A DNA stretch of 64,000 nucleotides, taken from assembly GCF_026015295.1 (NCBI RefSeq), contig NZ_JAPDUW010000001.1:1674001-1738000 (forward strand). The letters run 5' to 3'. The notes beneath the pieces are model-generated. The model was not told the DNA's origin and did no database searches. It saw nothing but the letters and a program-made list of their open reading frames with translations. Position numbers and translations under genes: made by a program. Shown here piece by piece: positions 8,599-18,703 of this stretch; the stretch's first letter is position 1, and the number at the start of each line of letters is the position of its first letter. This stretch comes from Segatella copri. GTDB taxonomy: Bacteria > Bacteroidota > Bacteroidia > Bacteroidales > Bacteroidaceae.

Positions 8599-10755
8599 AT
8601 GAAGACAATCATCGCAGAGAAACCAAGCGTAGCCAAGGAAATCGCCCGCATTGTGGGAGCTGACAAGCGTGAGGAAGGCTATATGCAGGGTAACGGCTAT
8701 TTTGTGACATGGGCATTCGGACATTTAGTGCAGCCAGCCATGCCGGAAACCTACGGCATGAAGGGATTCCATGCAGAGAATCTGCCTGTGATTCCCGACC
8801 CGTTCGTTCTTGTTCCCCGACAAGTCAAGACGGAGAACGGCTACAAACCAGATGCAGGTGTGCTTGCCCAGATTAAAATTATCGGCAAGCTGTTTGACAG
8901 CAGTGAGCGCATCATCGTAGCAACCGATGCCGGACGTGAGGGAGAGTTGATTTTCCGATACCTCTATGCGTATCTCGGTTGCCAGAAACATTTCGACCGT
9001 CTCTGGATCAGTTCGCTTACGGACACCGCCATCCGTGAGGGACTTCAGAACCTCAGGGATGGCAAGGAGTATGACAATCTCTATCATGCAGCCAAGGCAC
9101 GAAGTGAGGCAGACTGGCTCGTCGGCATCAATGGCACACAAGCCCTTACTATAGCCGCAGGACGTGGCACCTATTCCGTAGGTCGTGTGCAAACTCCGAC
9201 CCTTGGTATGGTGTGCGAACGCTATTGGGAAAACAAACGTTTCGAGTCGAAACCGTTCTGGCAGGTACACTTCGGTGTGGTTGATGCAGACAGTGGCAAT
9301 ATACTAAAATTCACATCTGCCAACCGATGGACAGACAAAGCCACCGCAACCGACATATATAATAAGGTGAAAGATACCGGTTCTGCCATCATCACAAAGG
9401 TCGCAACCAAGCGAAAGGTGGAGAAGGCACCGCTCCTTTACGACCTCACCACCTTGCAGAAAGAAGCCAACTCCCAGCATGGCTTCACGGTAGAGCATAC
9501 ACTCTCCATCGCCCAGAAACTCTACGAGGCAAAGTTCATCACCTATCCAAGAACATCAAGCCGATATATCTCGGATGATGTATTTGCCACCCTTCCCAAA
9601 CTCTTCAAGAATTTGGAGAATCATTCGGAATATGGAGAAAAAGTGAAACTCTTGCCTGGCAGTGAGGACTACAGCAAGAACAGCGTGAATGCAGCCAAAG
9701 TGACCGACCACCATGCCCTGCTCATCACAGAAAATGCAGCCGTTGGTCTTTTCAAGGACGAGAAGATCGTTTATGACATGATATTGTGCCGGATGATTGA
9801 AGCGTTCTCGGCAGACTGCATCAAGGACATCACATCAGTATCGGCGCAAGTGGATCATGACGTCGAATTTGGCATCAGTGGCTCCATCATCCGACAGACT
9901 GGCTGGCGAGCGTTGTCGCTCAAGGAAAAGAACAACAGGCTGGACAAGGATGCAGACGCAACCGACAATGAGGTCAAGGAGCAAGTCATTCCCAACTGGC
10001 AAGAAGGACAGCATATCACTCTTTCTGGCTGCACCATCACGGAGGGCAAGACCAAACCAAAGCCATTGCATACGGAATCCACATTGCTTGCAGCAATGGA
10101 GACCGCAGGCAAAGAGATAGAAGATGATACGATGCGCCAGGCAATGAAGGACAGCGGTATTGGCACACCTGCCACACGTGCCGCCATCATCGAAACCCTG
10201 CTCAGACGAGAGTATATGGTGCGCCAGCAGAAGAAACTTGTGCCGACGGAAAAAGGACTCGCCCTGCATTCCGTGGTGAAGAACATGGCGATTGCCAATG
10301 TGGAGATGACGGGCAAATGGGAGGCGGAACTTGCCAAGATAGAACGAGGTGAAGCAAGTGCAGACGGGTTCACCCATAGTATCGAAGGCTATACCCGTGA
10401 AATCACTGCGGAATTGTTAGGTTGTGACAGACTTTTCAGCCACAAGGATTCCGGCTGCCAGTGTCCTAAATGCAAGCAAGGTACCATGCAGTTCTTCGGA
10501 AAGGTAGTAAGATGCAGCAACAAGGAGTGCGGTATGCCAGTATTCAAGCAGGTAGCAGGAAAGTTGCTCACTGATTCCGACATCACCGACTTGCTTACCA
10601 AGGGCAAGACCAGAATGCTCAATGGTTTCACCAGCAAGCAAGGCAAATCATTCTCCGCAGCCATAGCCTTTGACGAGAATTTCAACACGAAATACGTCTT
10701 TGCAGAGCGCAAAACAGCAGAAAAGCGAGGAAATGTGAAGAGATACAAGAAATAG
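8599..10755 (+). CDS. topB: DNA topoisomerase III, Exc-like
   Basis: 718 residues from ATG 8599; the frame opens at 8572, but MKTIIAEKPSVAKEIA is the usual first strand of the Toprim domain, so the later Met is preferred. Toprim acidic motif DAGREGEL lies near residues 110-117, and the catalytic Tyr is in ITYPRTSSRYIS (about residue 316). A C-terminal zinc finger is visible (CQCPKCKQ...CSNKECGMP). Type IA enzymes relax supercoils and unlink strands. In CTnDOT the equivalent protein is Exc, encoded at the end of the xis2c-xis2d-orf3-exc operon and required for excision in vivo. Gene order here is the same. Confidence 0.95.
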   Translation: MKTIIAEKPSVAKEIARIVGADKREEGYMQGNGYFVTWAFGHLVQPAMPETYGMKGFHAENLPVIPDPFVLVPRQVKTENGYKPDAGVLAQIKIIGKLFDSSERIIVATDAGREGELIFRYLYAYLGCQKHFDRLWISSLTDTAIREGLQNLRDGKEYDNLYHAAKARSEADWLVGINGTQALTIAAGRGTYSVGRVQTPTLGMVCERYWENKRFESKPFWQVHFGVVDADSGNILKFTSANRWTDKATATDIYNKVKDTGSAIITKVATKRKVEKAPLLYDLTTLQKEANSQHGFTVEHTLSIAQKLYEAKFITYPRTSSRYISDDVFATLPKLFKNLENHSEYGEKVKLLPGSEDYSKNSVNAAKVTDHHALLITENAAVGLFKDEKIVYDMILCRMIEAFSADCIKDITSVSAQVDHDVEFGISGSIIRQTGWRALSLKEKNNRLDKDADATDNEVKEQVIPNWQEGQHITLSGCTITEGKTKPKPLHTESTLLAAMETAGKEIEDDTMRQAMKDSGIGTPATRAAIIETLLRREYMVRQQKKLVPTEKGLALHSVVKNMAIANVEMTGKWEAELAKIERGEASADGFTHSIEGYTREITAELLGCDRLFSHKDSGCQCPKCKQGTMQFFGKVVRCSNKECGMPVFKQVAGKLLTDSDITDLLTKGKTRMLNGFTSKQGKSFSAAIAFDENFNTKYVFAERKTAEKRGNVKRYKK

Positions 10756-10813
10756 TTTGTACCTTTGCCACCGAAACATGGTTCATAAATGGTGTCTTTG
10801 CAGTTTCACTGCG

Positions 10814-10873
10814 AAGATAGGCTTCGGCTCAGCAATTAAAGCAAGCTTTATTGCGTTCGCCTTGCACTATCTT
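10814..10873. repeat. 60-bp palindromic repeat, second copy
   Basis: AAGATAG (10814-10820) pairs with CTATCTT (10867-10873), with an inner AAAGC/GCTTT palindrome. Reversed, it aligns over its full length with the repeat at 3290-3349 upstream of the C10 peptidase, with roughly a dozen differences. One copy is in host DNA and one in the ICE. Confidence 0.6.
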
Positions 10874-10895
10874 TATTGGATGCTTTTATTTACTG

Positions 10896-10907
10896 TGGAT
10901 TAAGTGG
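10896..10907 (-). repeat. CCACTTAATCCA motif, inverted copy
   Basis: TGGATTAAGTGG, the exact reverse complement of the copy at 10984-10995. The two form a 12-bp inverted repeat around the terminator at 10909-10937. Confidence 0.5.
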
Positions 10908-10908
10908 C

Positions 10909-10937
10909 GGCACTCGGAGGGATACCGAGTGCCTTTT
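10909..10937 (+). terminator. Rho-independent terminator of the excision operon
   Basis: GGCACTCGG and CCGAGTGCC, a perfect 9-bp stem with a 7-nt loop, followed by TTTTCTTG. It ends the xis-topB operon or the candidate small RNA. Confidence 0.85.
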
Positions 10938-10983
10938 CTTGCTTTCACACAAACACCAACCGCCATCCACGGTTTATTATTCA

Positions 10984-10995
10984 CCACTTAATCCA
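10984..10995 (+). repeat. CCACTTAATCCA motif before DUF1896 gene
   Basis: Exact copy, 12 bp before the ATG at 11008. Similar placements occur before mobA, traI and traN. Confidence 0.5.
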
Positions 10996-11007
10996 TTCAA
11001 CAGACAA

Positions 11008-11457
11008 ATGAACAGAAAGAAACAGGCACAGACAGAGCTGTCCTATTACGGACTGTACCTCTTGAACCACCTCAGAGAGAACCGTTTTCCACAAGCCAGC
11101 GATGCGGACTTTATCCGCGAACGTGCAGACCATGCCGCAGAGGTATATGAGCAGGCACGGCGTGATGCCCTCTTTGCCGATGCGGCACAAGAACTTGCCA
11201 TGGCAGCATTGCTGAAAGGTCTCCGCTTTTCCAAGTACAGCATCCTGTATGATGTTGTTGACAGTGAGTTTCCCCTGGAGGTAGCAGTAGAAGACCAGGA
11301 AGCGTTTGTCAAGAACCTCCTGCCTTTGGTTGACAACGTGTATTCCATTTACGACCTCACCGATGACGATTTTGCCCAGTCACCGGACTACGAGCAGCTC
11401 TACACAGAGTTGACGGGAGCCGTAGCTCTTTTCATAGAGTCAAATGGCATACAATAG
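11008..11457 (+). CDS. DUF1896 family protein
   Basis: 149 residues from ATG 11008. A longer frame opens at 10876 but includes a terminator, so the later start [19 protein letters not shown] is used. The sequence is mostly helical and acidic ([20 protein letters not shown]..., [22 protein letters not shown]). DUF1896 proteins are common just before the large methylase-helicase gene in Bacteroidales ICEs; the function is unknown. It overlaps the next gene by 14 bp, so the two are likely translated together. Confidence 0.8.
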   Translation: MNRKKQAQTELSYYGLYLLNHLRENRFPQASDADFIRERADHAAEVYEQARRDALFADAAQELAMAALLKGLRFSKYSILYDVVDSEFPLEVAVEDQEAFVKNLLPLVDNVYSIYDLTDDDFAQSPDYEQLYTELTGAVALFIESNGIQ

Positions 11458-14400
11458 AAAACAACGGCTGAACGACAACATCAAGGCGATAGAGACGGCA
11501 TTCATCCTTGACAGGGAACAGCGCACGCCGACCGCCCGTGAGCGTCTCCTTCTGGAGCGTTACTGCGGATTCGGCGGATTGAAGTGCATCCTGAACCCTG
11601 CCAGGGAACTGGCGGACGCCGTCCATTGGGCAAAATCAGACCTTGAATTGTTTGCTCCAACAGTGGAGCTGCATAGACTTATCCGTGAAAACAGCAAGAA
11701 TGAAAGCGAGTACAAACAGTTGATGGACAGTCTGAAACAGTCTGTCCTCACGGCATTCTACACGCCGTCAGCCGTTACGGAGGCTCTGACGGATGTGTTG
11801 AAAGAGCATCAGATTATCCCCGAAAAGGTGCTTGAACCATCGGCAGGCATCGGTGCCTTTGTCGATTCGGTCTTGGATAACAATCCCAAGGCAGACATTA
11901 TGGCGTTTGAAAAAGACCTGCTTACGGGAAAGATACTCCGCCATCTGCACCCGGAGCAGAAAGTGCGCATAGAGGGATTCGAGAAGATAGAAAAGCCTTT
12001 CAATGACTACTTCGACCTCGCCATCTCAAATATTCCCTTTGGCGATGTTGCCGTGTTTGATCCGTCCTATACAGCCATGAAAGGCATGAGGGCTCTTGTC
12101 ACCAGACGCATACACAACTACTTCTTTGTCAAGGCTCTTGATACGGTAAGGGACGGCGGGTTGGTTGCCTTCATCACCTCACAAGGCGTATTGAATGCCA
12201 AAAACAACAGTGCCGCGCGTTTTATGATGCTCTATCATGCAGATCTCGTGTCAGCGATTCGTCTTCCCAACAACCTGTTCACGGAAAATGCCAATACGGA
12301 AGTGGGCAGTGACCTCATCATCCTGCAGAAAAACAGCCAAAAGGAGTCGCTGCGAGGAGACGACAACCTGCTTGACACTGTCTATAATGACGAGAACCGC
12401 ATTCCGACTAACAACTACTTTCTGGAGCATCCGGAACGCATTATCCATACAACGGCAAAGTTGGATACTGACCCGTTCGGCAAACCTGCAATGATATACA
12501 CGCATGAGGATGGTGTGGAAGGCATTGCAGAGGATTTGCGAAAGATGCTCCATGAAGACTTTAAGAAGAACCTCAATTTGAACCGATACTTGGGGATAGA
12601 GGAGCAGCAAGAAGAAACTAAGGTCGCCCAACAGGCAGAAGTTGAGGTAAAACAAGAAAACGGAAAGGAAACATTGGACATAGGGCAAACAGAGCAACCA
12701 CACTTATATAATAATGTGGAAAGCAACAATGCCGATGAACCAGGTTCGCATCATGAACGGACTGTTCATCAGCAGCCACATGTCCAAATGACCTTGTTCG
12801 ACCTTTGGGGCATGGAAGAGGAAGACCGCTTGACAATAAAGGAAACAAAGAAACAGGTAAGCAAGCAGACTGGCAAGGCTACGACAACCACAAAACCATC
12901 AGCCAAAAAAACAGCAAAGAAGAAAGCAAGTCCGCTAGTGAAGGCTGTCAATCCTACGGCAAAGTTTGAGACAAAGCCTTTGGAAAATAAGGAAAAGTCC
13001 TTTGATGAAGCAAATGTCAATGCCAACACTCCAGATGTGGAGGCAAAGAAGATCCTGCCTGGTGATGAACCATACGCAAGCATCTCTTGGGAAGAGAATC
13101 CGCCAATCAACGGCTTTTACGAGATGATGATGACCATGGCTCCCGAAGACAGGGTGCTGCTGCGCCAAAAGGCGGAACTGCACCGTCAGGAACAACTCAA
13201 GGCTCTGGGCGTTGAAGATACGCTTGATCCGAAGTTCAAGCCGCCGATGGAACCGATTGAAGTTCTCAAAGTTCAAATCGGGCATGGACAGTCGAAAGGG
13301 AATGAGGCAAAAGAAGATTCCAAGACTCAGAACACATTGGAAGAAACAAATCATGAGCGGGAACAACAAAAAGAGCAAGAAAGAAAGCGGGAAGAGCTGG
13401 CAAAGAAGAAAGAGGATGCTATGAAGCACCGTCCATTTGATGAGAAACGGGAAAGTTTTCATCGTGAGGGTTCTATGGTGCTCGACTCTGCCGGAAACAT
13501 CGGTGTATTGAAAGACCTTACCAAGTATGGTGCTACCTTCATGCCGTTGGATCTGAATATGGAGCAGAAAGAAAAGGCTGTCCTGTATATCGCCCTCCGT
13601 GATGCCTATCAGAAACTTTACACCTATGAAGCGGAAGAACAGACGGAAAACAAGCAGATGCGTGAGAGCCTGAATGTCTATTATGATGCTTTCTTCATCC
13701 GCTTCGGCAACCTCAATGCCAAGCAGAACGTGAAGTTCATCCTTATGGATGCCTCAGGGCGCGACATGCTGTCGTTGGAACGGGTTGAAAACGGACAGTT
13801 CACAAAGTCAGACATCTTCGACCACCCGGTCTCTTTTTCTCTTGACGAGGTCAGCCATGTCGATTCTCCAGAGGAAGCGCTCACCGCCTCGCTCAACAAG
13901 TTCGGCCGTATCGACTTGCCGTATATGACTGAATTATCGGATATGCCGGAACAGGAACTGACGGAAGCGCTTAAAGGGCGCATCTATTACAATCCGCTCA
14001 TAGACGGCTACGAGATAGCCGACCGCTTCATTGCTGGCAATGTCATAGAGAAAGCGGAGCGTATAGAAGAATGGCTGAAGGAAAATCCAGACCATGCAAT
14101 CGTGAGAGAGTCGTTGGAAGCCTTGAAGGCAAGCATTCCCGAACCGATAGCCTTTGAGGACCTGGACTTCAACTTCGGTGAGCGTTGGATACCTACAGGT
14201 GTGTATTCCGCTTACATGAGCCACCTCTTCAATACACAGGTCAGCATCGTCTATTCCGACAGCATGGACGAATATTCGGCAAAATGCAGTATGAAGACCA
14301 TGGCCATCACGGATGAGTATATGGTGAAGGGCTATTACCGCCACTATGACGGCATGAGTCTTCTGAAACATGCCCTGCACAACACTTGTCCCGACATGAT

Positions 14401-16222
14401 GAAGAGCATCGGTGAGGACGAGAACGGCAACGACATCAAGGTGCGTGACAGCGAGGGCATACAGCTTGCCAATGCCAAGATTGACGAAATCCGCAACGGG
14501 TTCACTGAATGGCTGGAAGAGCAGTCTGACTCCTTCAAGGATCGGCTGACCACGATGTACAACCGGAAGTTCAACTGCTTCGTGCGTCCGAAATATGACG
14601 GTTCTCACCAGACCTTCCCCGGCTTGGACTTGAAAGCCCTTGGCGGAAAGTATGGAATCAAGAGTGTGTACCCAAGTCAGAAGGACTGTGTATGGATGCT
14701 TTTGCTGAACGGCGGCGGGATATGTGACCATGAGGTGGGAACTGGCAAAACCCTCATCATGTGCATGGCTGCGCATGAGATGAAACGCCTCGGTATGGCT
14801 CACAAGCCGATGATTATCGGACTAAAAGCCAATGTCGCGGAGATAGCTGCCACCTATCAGACAGCTTATCCCCATGCGAGGATACTCTATGCCTCGGAGA
14901 AGGACTTTTCCACCAAGAACCGTGTCAGCTTCTTCAACAACATCAAGAACAACGACTATGACTGTGTAATCATGTCGCACGACCAGTTCGGGAAGATACC
15001 GCAATCGCCAGAACTCCAACGGCAGATATTGCAGGCTGAGCTTGATACCGTGGAGGAGAATCTGGAAGTGATACGCACGCAGGGCAAAGACGTGTCGAGG
15101 GGAATGCTCAAAGGCTTGGAAAAGCGAAAGCAGAACCTGGAGGCAAAGTTGCAGAAGATAGCCTACAGCATCGAGCAGCGCACCGATGATGTGGTGGACT
15201 TCCGCATGATGGGCATTGACCACTTGTTTGTGGACGAGAGCCACCAGTTCAAGAACCTCATGTTCAACACCCGTCACGACCGTGTGGCAGGACTCGGCAA
15301 CAGCGAGGGAAGCCAGAAGGCGCTCAACATGCTCTTTGCTATCCGAACCATACAGGAGCGGACAGGCAGAGATCTGGGAGCGACATTCCTGTCGGGAACA
15401 ACTATCAGTAACTCACTGACTGAGCTGTATCTGCTCTTCAAGTATCTGCGCCCCAAGGAACTGGAGCGTCAGGACATCCGCTGTTTCGATGCGTGGGCGG
15501 CAATCTTCGCCAAGAAGACTACCGACTTCGAGTTTAACGTCACCAACAACATCGTACAGAAGGAGCGTTTCCGATACTTCATCAAGGTACCGGAGCTTGC
15601 TGCTTTCTACAACGAGATAACCGACTATCGCACGGCAGAGGCGGTTGGTGTGGACAGACCACAGAAGAACGAGATCCTTCATAACATACCACCGACACCC
15701 GAGCAGGAGGACTTCATCCAAAAGCTGATGGAGTTTGCCAAGACGGGTGATGCCACCATCCTCGGAAGACTGCCTCTGTCGGAAACGGAAGAGAAGGCAA
15801 AGATGCTCATTGCCACGGACTATGCCCGAAAGATGGCTCTCGATATGCGCATGATAGCCCCGACTTGTGAGGATCATCCCGACAACAAGGCAAGCCATTG
15901 TGCCAAGATGATAGCGGACTATTACAAACGCTATGACAATCACAAGGGCACGCAGTTCGTATTCTCAGATCTGGGAACATACAGACCTGGGGAATTCAAC
16001 GTGTATTCTGAAATCAAGCGCAAGCTGATAGAGGACTACGGCATACCTTCATCTGAAATCCGCTTCATTCAGGAGTGCAAGAACGAAAGGGCAAGAAAGG
16101 CGGTGATAGCAGCCATGAACGAGGGTTCGGTACGAGTATTGTTCGGCTCCACATCCATGTTGGGTACAGGCGTAAATGCACAAAAAAGGTGTGTTGCTAT
16201 TCATCATTTGGACACACCGTGG
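11444..16222 (+). CDS. Large DNA methylase-helicase, 5' exon
   Basis: The first 1593 codons of a gene interrupted by a group II intron after the codon for Trp in HHLDTPW. Near residue 131 is a SAM-binding motif ([10 protein letters not shown]), followed by an N6-adenine methylase motif IV variant (SNIPFG, where NPPF/Y is usual). Residues ~390-650 are a K/E/Q-rich linker. The SNF2-type helicase part has Walker A (EVGTGKT, near residue 1097) and a DESH box (FVDESHQF, near 1262). Without splicing, the reading frame runs seven codons into the intron and stops at 16243, losing helicase motif VI. Such proteins are common in CTnDOT-like ICEs, and a role in protecting or remodelling element DNA is inferred. 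Confidence 0.88.
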
Positions 16223-18703
16223 GTGCGACATGAAGTCGCATAGATAATTGTTGGAATGATACTTTAAGTATCAGTTTTAACCCGCTGTTCCGTCAGCGGT
16301 AGCCTACCGACCGATGCACCTTAATGTTGTATTAAGCGGTCGGGACAAAGTACACTTTCACAAGACAAGACAGAACCGTGAGGGGAAGTCAAGTATGGTT
16401 AGTATCATACCGTAGAGTGGCGAGGCTGGATAGTATGGTTAGCGTAAGCGAACTGTTAGTAAACTTCGTAATGTCGTAAAAGAGTGCAAGATACTGATAC
16501 ACTCTACCCAAAATGGGATGCGGTCAGATAATCCTCTCCATGGTAGGATTACACGGATGTAAAGACCGTCGGAGGATGAGACAGAACCTAACCTATCCGT
16601 TAGTTATCTATGTGGAACATGGTAAGCCTGTACATCTCCTGTCAGACAAAAGACAGGTAAGCTGAAAGTAATGGATGCTGAATGATGTGCAGGTATAAGA
16701 TAACAGAGAAAGCGAATGCCGTTCTGTAATGGGACGGATAGGGTTTGAGCCACTTATCACGAGTTGACAAGGGACAACATCAACCTACCACGAAAGTGGG
16801 CAGACTTCTGTGGTAATGTTTGGGAGGCAAATACCCAACATTAGCCAAATGGTAATTCTTTACAATAAACTTTTAGAACTTTTTAAAGTAGGAATGCAAA
16901 TGAACGATAAAATCAAAGAAAATCTCCTCGACCAATCGTGTGCGCCGACTGACAACCTGCAATCAAATTGGGACAGAATAGACTGGACTAAGGCGGAGCA
17001 AGCTGTTAAGAAGCTTCAAGCTCGTATTGTAAAGGCTCAGAAGGAAGGCAGACATAACAAGGTGAAAGCCTTGCAATGGACGCTTACCCACTCTTTTTAC
17101 GCAAAAGCCTTAGCCGTAAAGAGGGTTACTTCTAACGGGGGTGGTTGTACTCCTGGGGTTGACAAAGAAATATGGGATACCCCTAAAGCTAAAATGCAAG
17201 CAATAACCCAACTCAAACGCAGAGGCTACCAGCCAATGCCGCTGAGAAGAGTTCATATCAAGAAGAGCAACGGCAAACTGCGACCGTTGGGAATACCGAC
17301 AATGAAAGACAGAGCCATGCAAGCACTCTATCTTATGGCATTGGAGCCTGTATCAGAAACTACAGCTGATACTCGTTCATACGGTTTCCGCAAGGAACGC
17401 TGCTGTATGGATGCAATACAGCAATGTCATAACATTCTCCGAAAGGGATATTCTCCCGAATGGATTTTGGAGGGTGACATAAAAGGGTGTTTTGACCATA
17501 TCAGCCATGAGTGGTTACTTGCCAATATCCCAATGGATAAGGCAATACTCCGAAAATGGTTGAAATGTGGCTATGTTTTCAACAAGCAAATGTTCCCGAC
17601 CGAGGAAGGAACACCGCAAGGTGGTATAATTTCTCCGACACTTGCCAATATGACTTTGGACGGATTGCAGAAAGCTCTTGCAGATAGATATAAGCGCCAT
17701 CATGTTAATGGTAAGTTGTATTCACCAATGGTGAACCTTGTACGTTATGCGGATGATTTTATCATCACTTGCGAGAACAAGGAAACTCTTGAAAATGAAA
17801 TCAAGCCATTGGTTGCTGAATTTATGTCTGAAAGAGGTCTGACCTTATCAGAGGAAAAGACGGTGATAACCAACGTGCATGACGGTTTTGATTTTCTTGG
17901 CTTTAATATCCGCAAATACGGCAAGGACATATTGACCAAGCCGACAAAGAAATCCGAGAAACGCTTTATGGAGAATATCCGTAAGGTAATTAAGGAGAAC
18001 AAGGGTTGCAGACAGGAGTCGTTAATCAGAATGTTGAACTCTAAAATCCGAGGATGGGGAGGTTATTATCAGCATGGAGCGACACGTGATTCATTTCACA
18101 GAATCGACCATCAGATATTCCTCTCACTATGGCAATGGGCAAAACGTCGTCATTCCAAGAAAGGGAAACGGTGGATAAAAGACCGATATTGGCATGACAT
18201 TCGAGGGAACAAATGGACTTTCGCTTCAAAATTCAAGAAACCAAACGGAAAGGAAGACCAATTGACATTATTGTCTCTGACTTCATCGTTTCCATTCCTG
18301 CAATACACGCAGATTAAAGGAGACATGAACCCGTTTGATGCAGACTGTCGTCTGTACTTCTATAAAAGAAAGAAGTCGAAAATGCTTGTTACGCTAAAAG
18401 GACGCAAGTCACTGCTGTACCTATGGGAAAAGCAAGGACGCAAATGTCCTATATGCGGTGAGCCTATTGATACGCACAAGGCATGGAATGTCATGCCAAC
18501 CGTTCAAAACGGAAAGAAATGCAATCTGTTGGTTCATGATGAATGTTTTAAATTATCCCGCAAATCAAATGGAAACAAGAAGTAGTTTGAGCCGGTCTCT
18601 GCATACAAACAGAGGCTTAGAAAAGCTTGAGCCGTATGAGGGGAAACTCTCATGTACGGTTCTTAGGGGGGAAGAGGGCAGCAATGCCCTTGACCTACCC
18701 GAT
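16223..18703 (+). mobile_element. Group II intron 1 (2481 bp) in the methylase-helicase gene
   Basis: The 5' end is GTGCGAC and the 3' end CCTACCCGAT, both typical of group II introns. Exact removal joins TGG to CGA and restores the motif TPW-RPSDLAQRDGRG. Domain V is clear at 18629-18662 (GAGCCGTATGAG, GAAA loop, CTCATGTACGGTTC), and domain VI follows with a bulged A near TTGACC. A hairpin AATCCT-loop-AGGATT (16530-16550) exposes CCATGG (16538-16543), which can pair, with one G-U, with the last six exon bases CCGTGG: a good EBS1-IBS1 pair. The intron is in the sense orientation and encodes its own reverse transcriptase/maturase. Confidence 0.93.
16903..18585 (+). CDS. ltrA: Group II intron reverse transcriptase/maturase (LtrA-like)
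   Basis: About 560 residues from ATG 16903 (an in-frame ATG also exists at 16810). RVT_N domain (WDRIDWTKAEQAVKKLQARIVKA), RT core with GTPQGGIISPTLANM and the catalytic YADD at residues 282-285, then a maturase domain (SKIRGWGGYYQHG). The C-terminal zinc region has CPICG and VHDECF, but the usual HH pair of an HNH endonuclease is replaced (HKAWNVMP), so endonuclease activity is doubtful. The protein should help splice and retrohome intron 1. It is distinct from the maturase at 53962-55773. Confidence 0.93.
   Translation, partial: NDKIKENLLDQSCAPTDNLQSNWDRIDWTKAEQAVKKLQARIVKAQKEGRHNKVKALQWTLTHSFYAKALAVKRVTSNGGGCTPGVDKEIWDTPKAKMQAITQLKRRGYQPMPLRRVHIKKSNGKLRPLGIPTMKDRAMQALYLMALEPVSETTADTRSYGFRKERCCMDAIQQCHNILRKGYSPEWILEGDIKGCFDHISHEWLLANIPMDKAILRKWLKCGYVFNKQMFPTEEGTPQGGIISPTLANMTLDGLQKALADRYKRHHVNGKLYSPMVNLVRYADDFIITCENKETLENEIKPLVAEFMSERGLTLSEEKTVITNVHDGFDFLGFNIRKYGKDILTKPTKKSEKRFMENIRKVIKENKGCRQESLIRMLNSKIRGWGGYYQHGATRDSFHRIDHQIFLSLWQWAKRRHSKKGKRWIKDRYWHDIRGNKWTFASKFKKPNGKEDQLTLLSLTSSFPFLQYTQIKGDMNPFDADCRLYFYKRKKSKMLVTLKGRKSLLYLWEKQGRKCPICGEPIDTHKAWNVMPTVQNGKKCNLLVHDECFKLSRKSNGNKK

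Larger units (their letters stand above)
10756..10940 (+). ncRNA. Candidate small RNA region after topB (RteR-like position)
   Basis: Immediately after the topB stop there is TACCTTTG (10760-10767), a -7 type element, and a strong terminator at 10909-10937, with no good ORF between. In CTnDOT the small RNA RteR, which lowers tra expression, is encoded just downstream of exc, so position fits. The body of this stretch is largely a dispersed palindromic repeat (10814-10873), which may equally explain the structure. No -33 element is clear. Confidence 0.3.

Noticed and set aside
18458..18703. 5' extension of the methylase-helicase 3' exon frame
   Set aside because: It lies inside intron 1 (maturase tail, domain V and VI); the exon begins at 18704.
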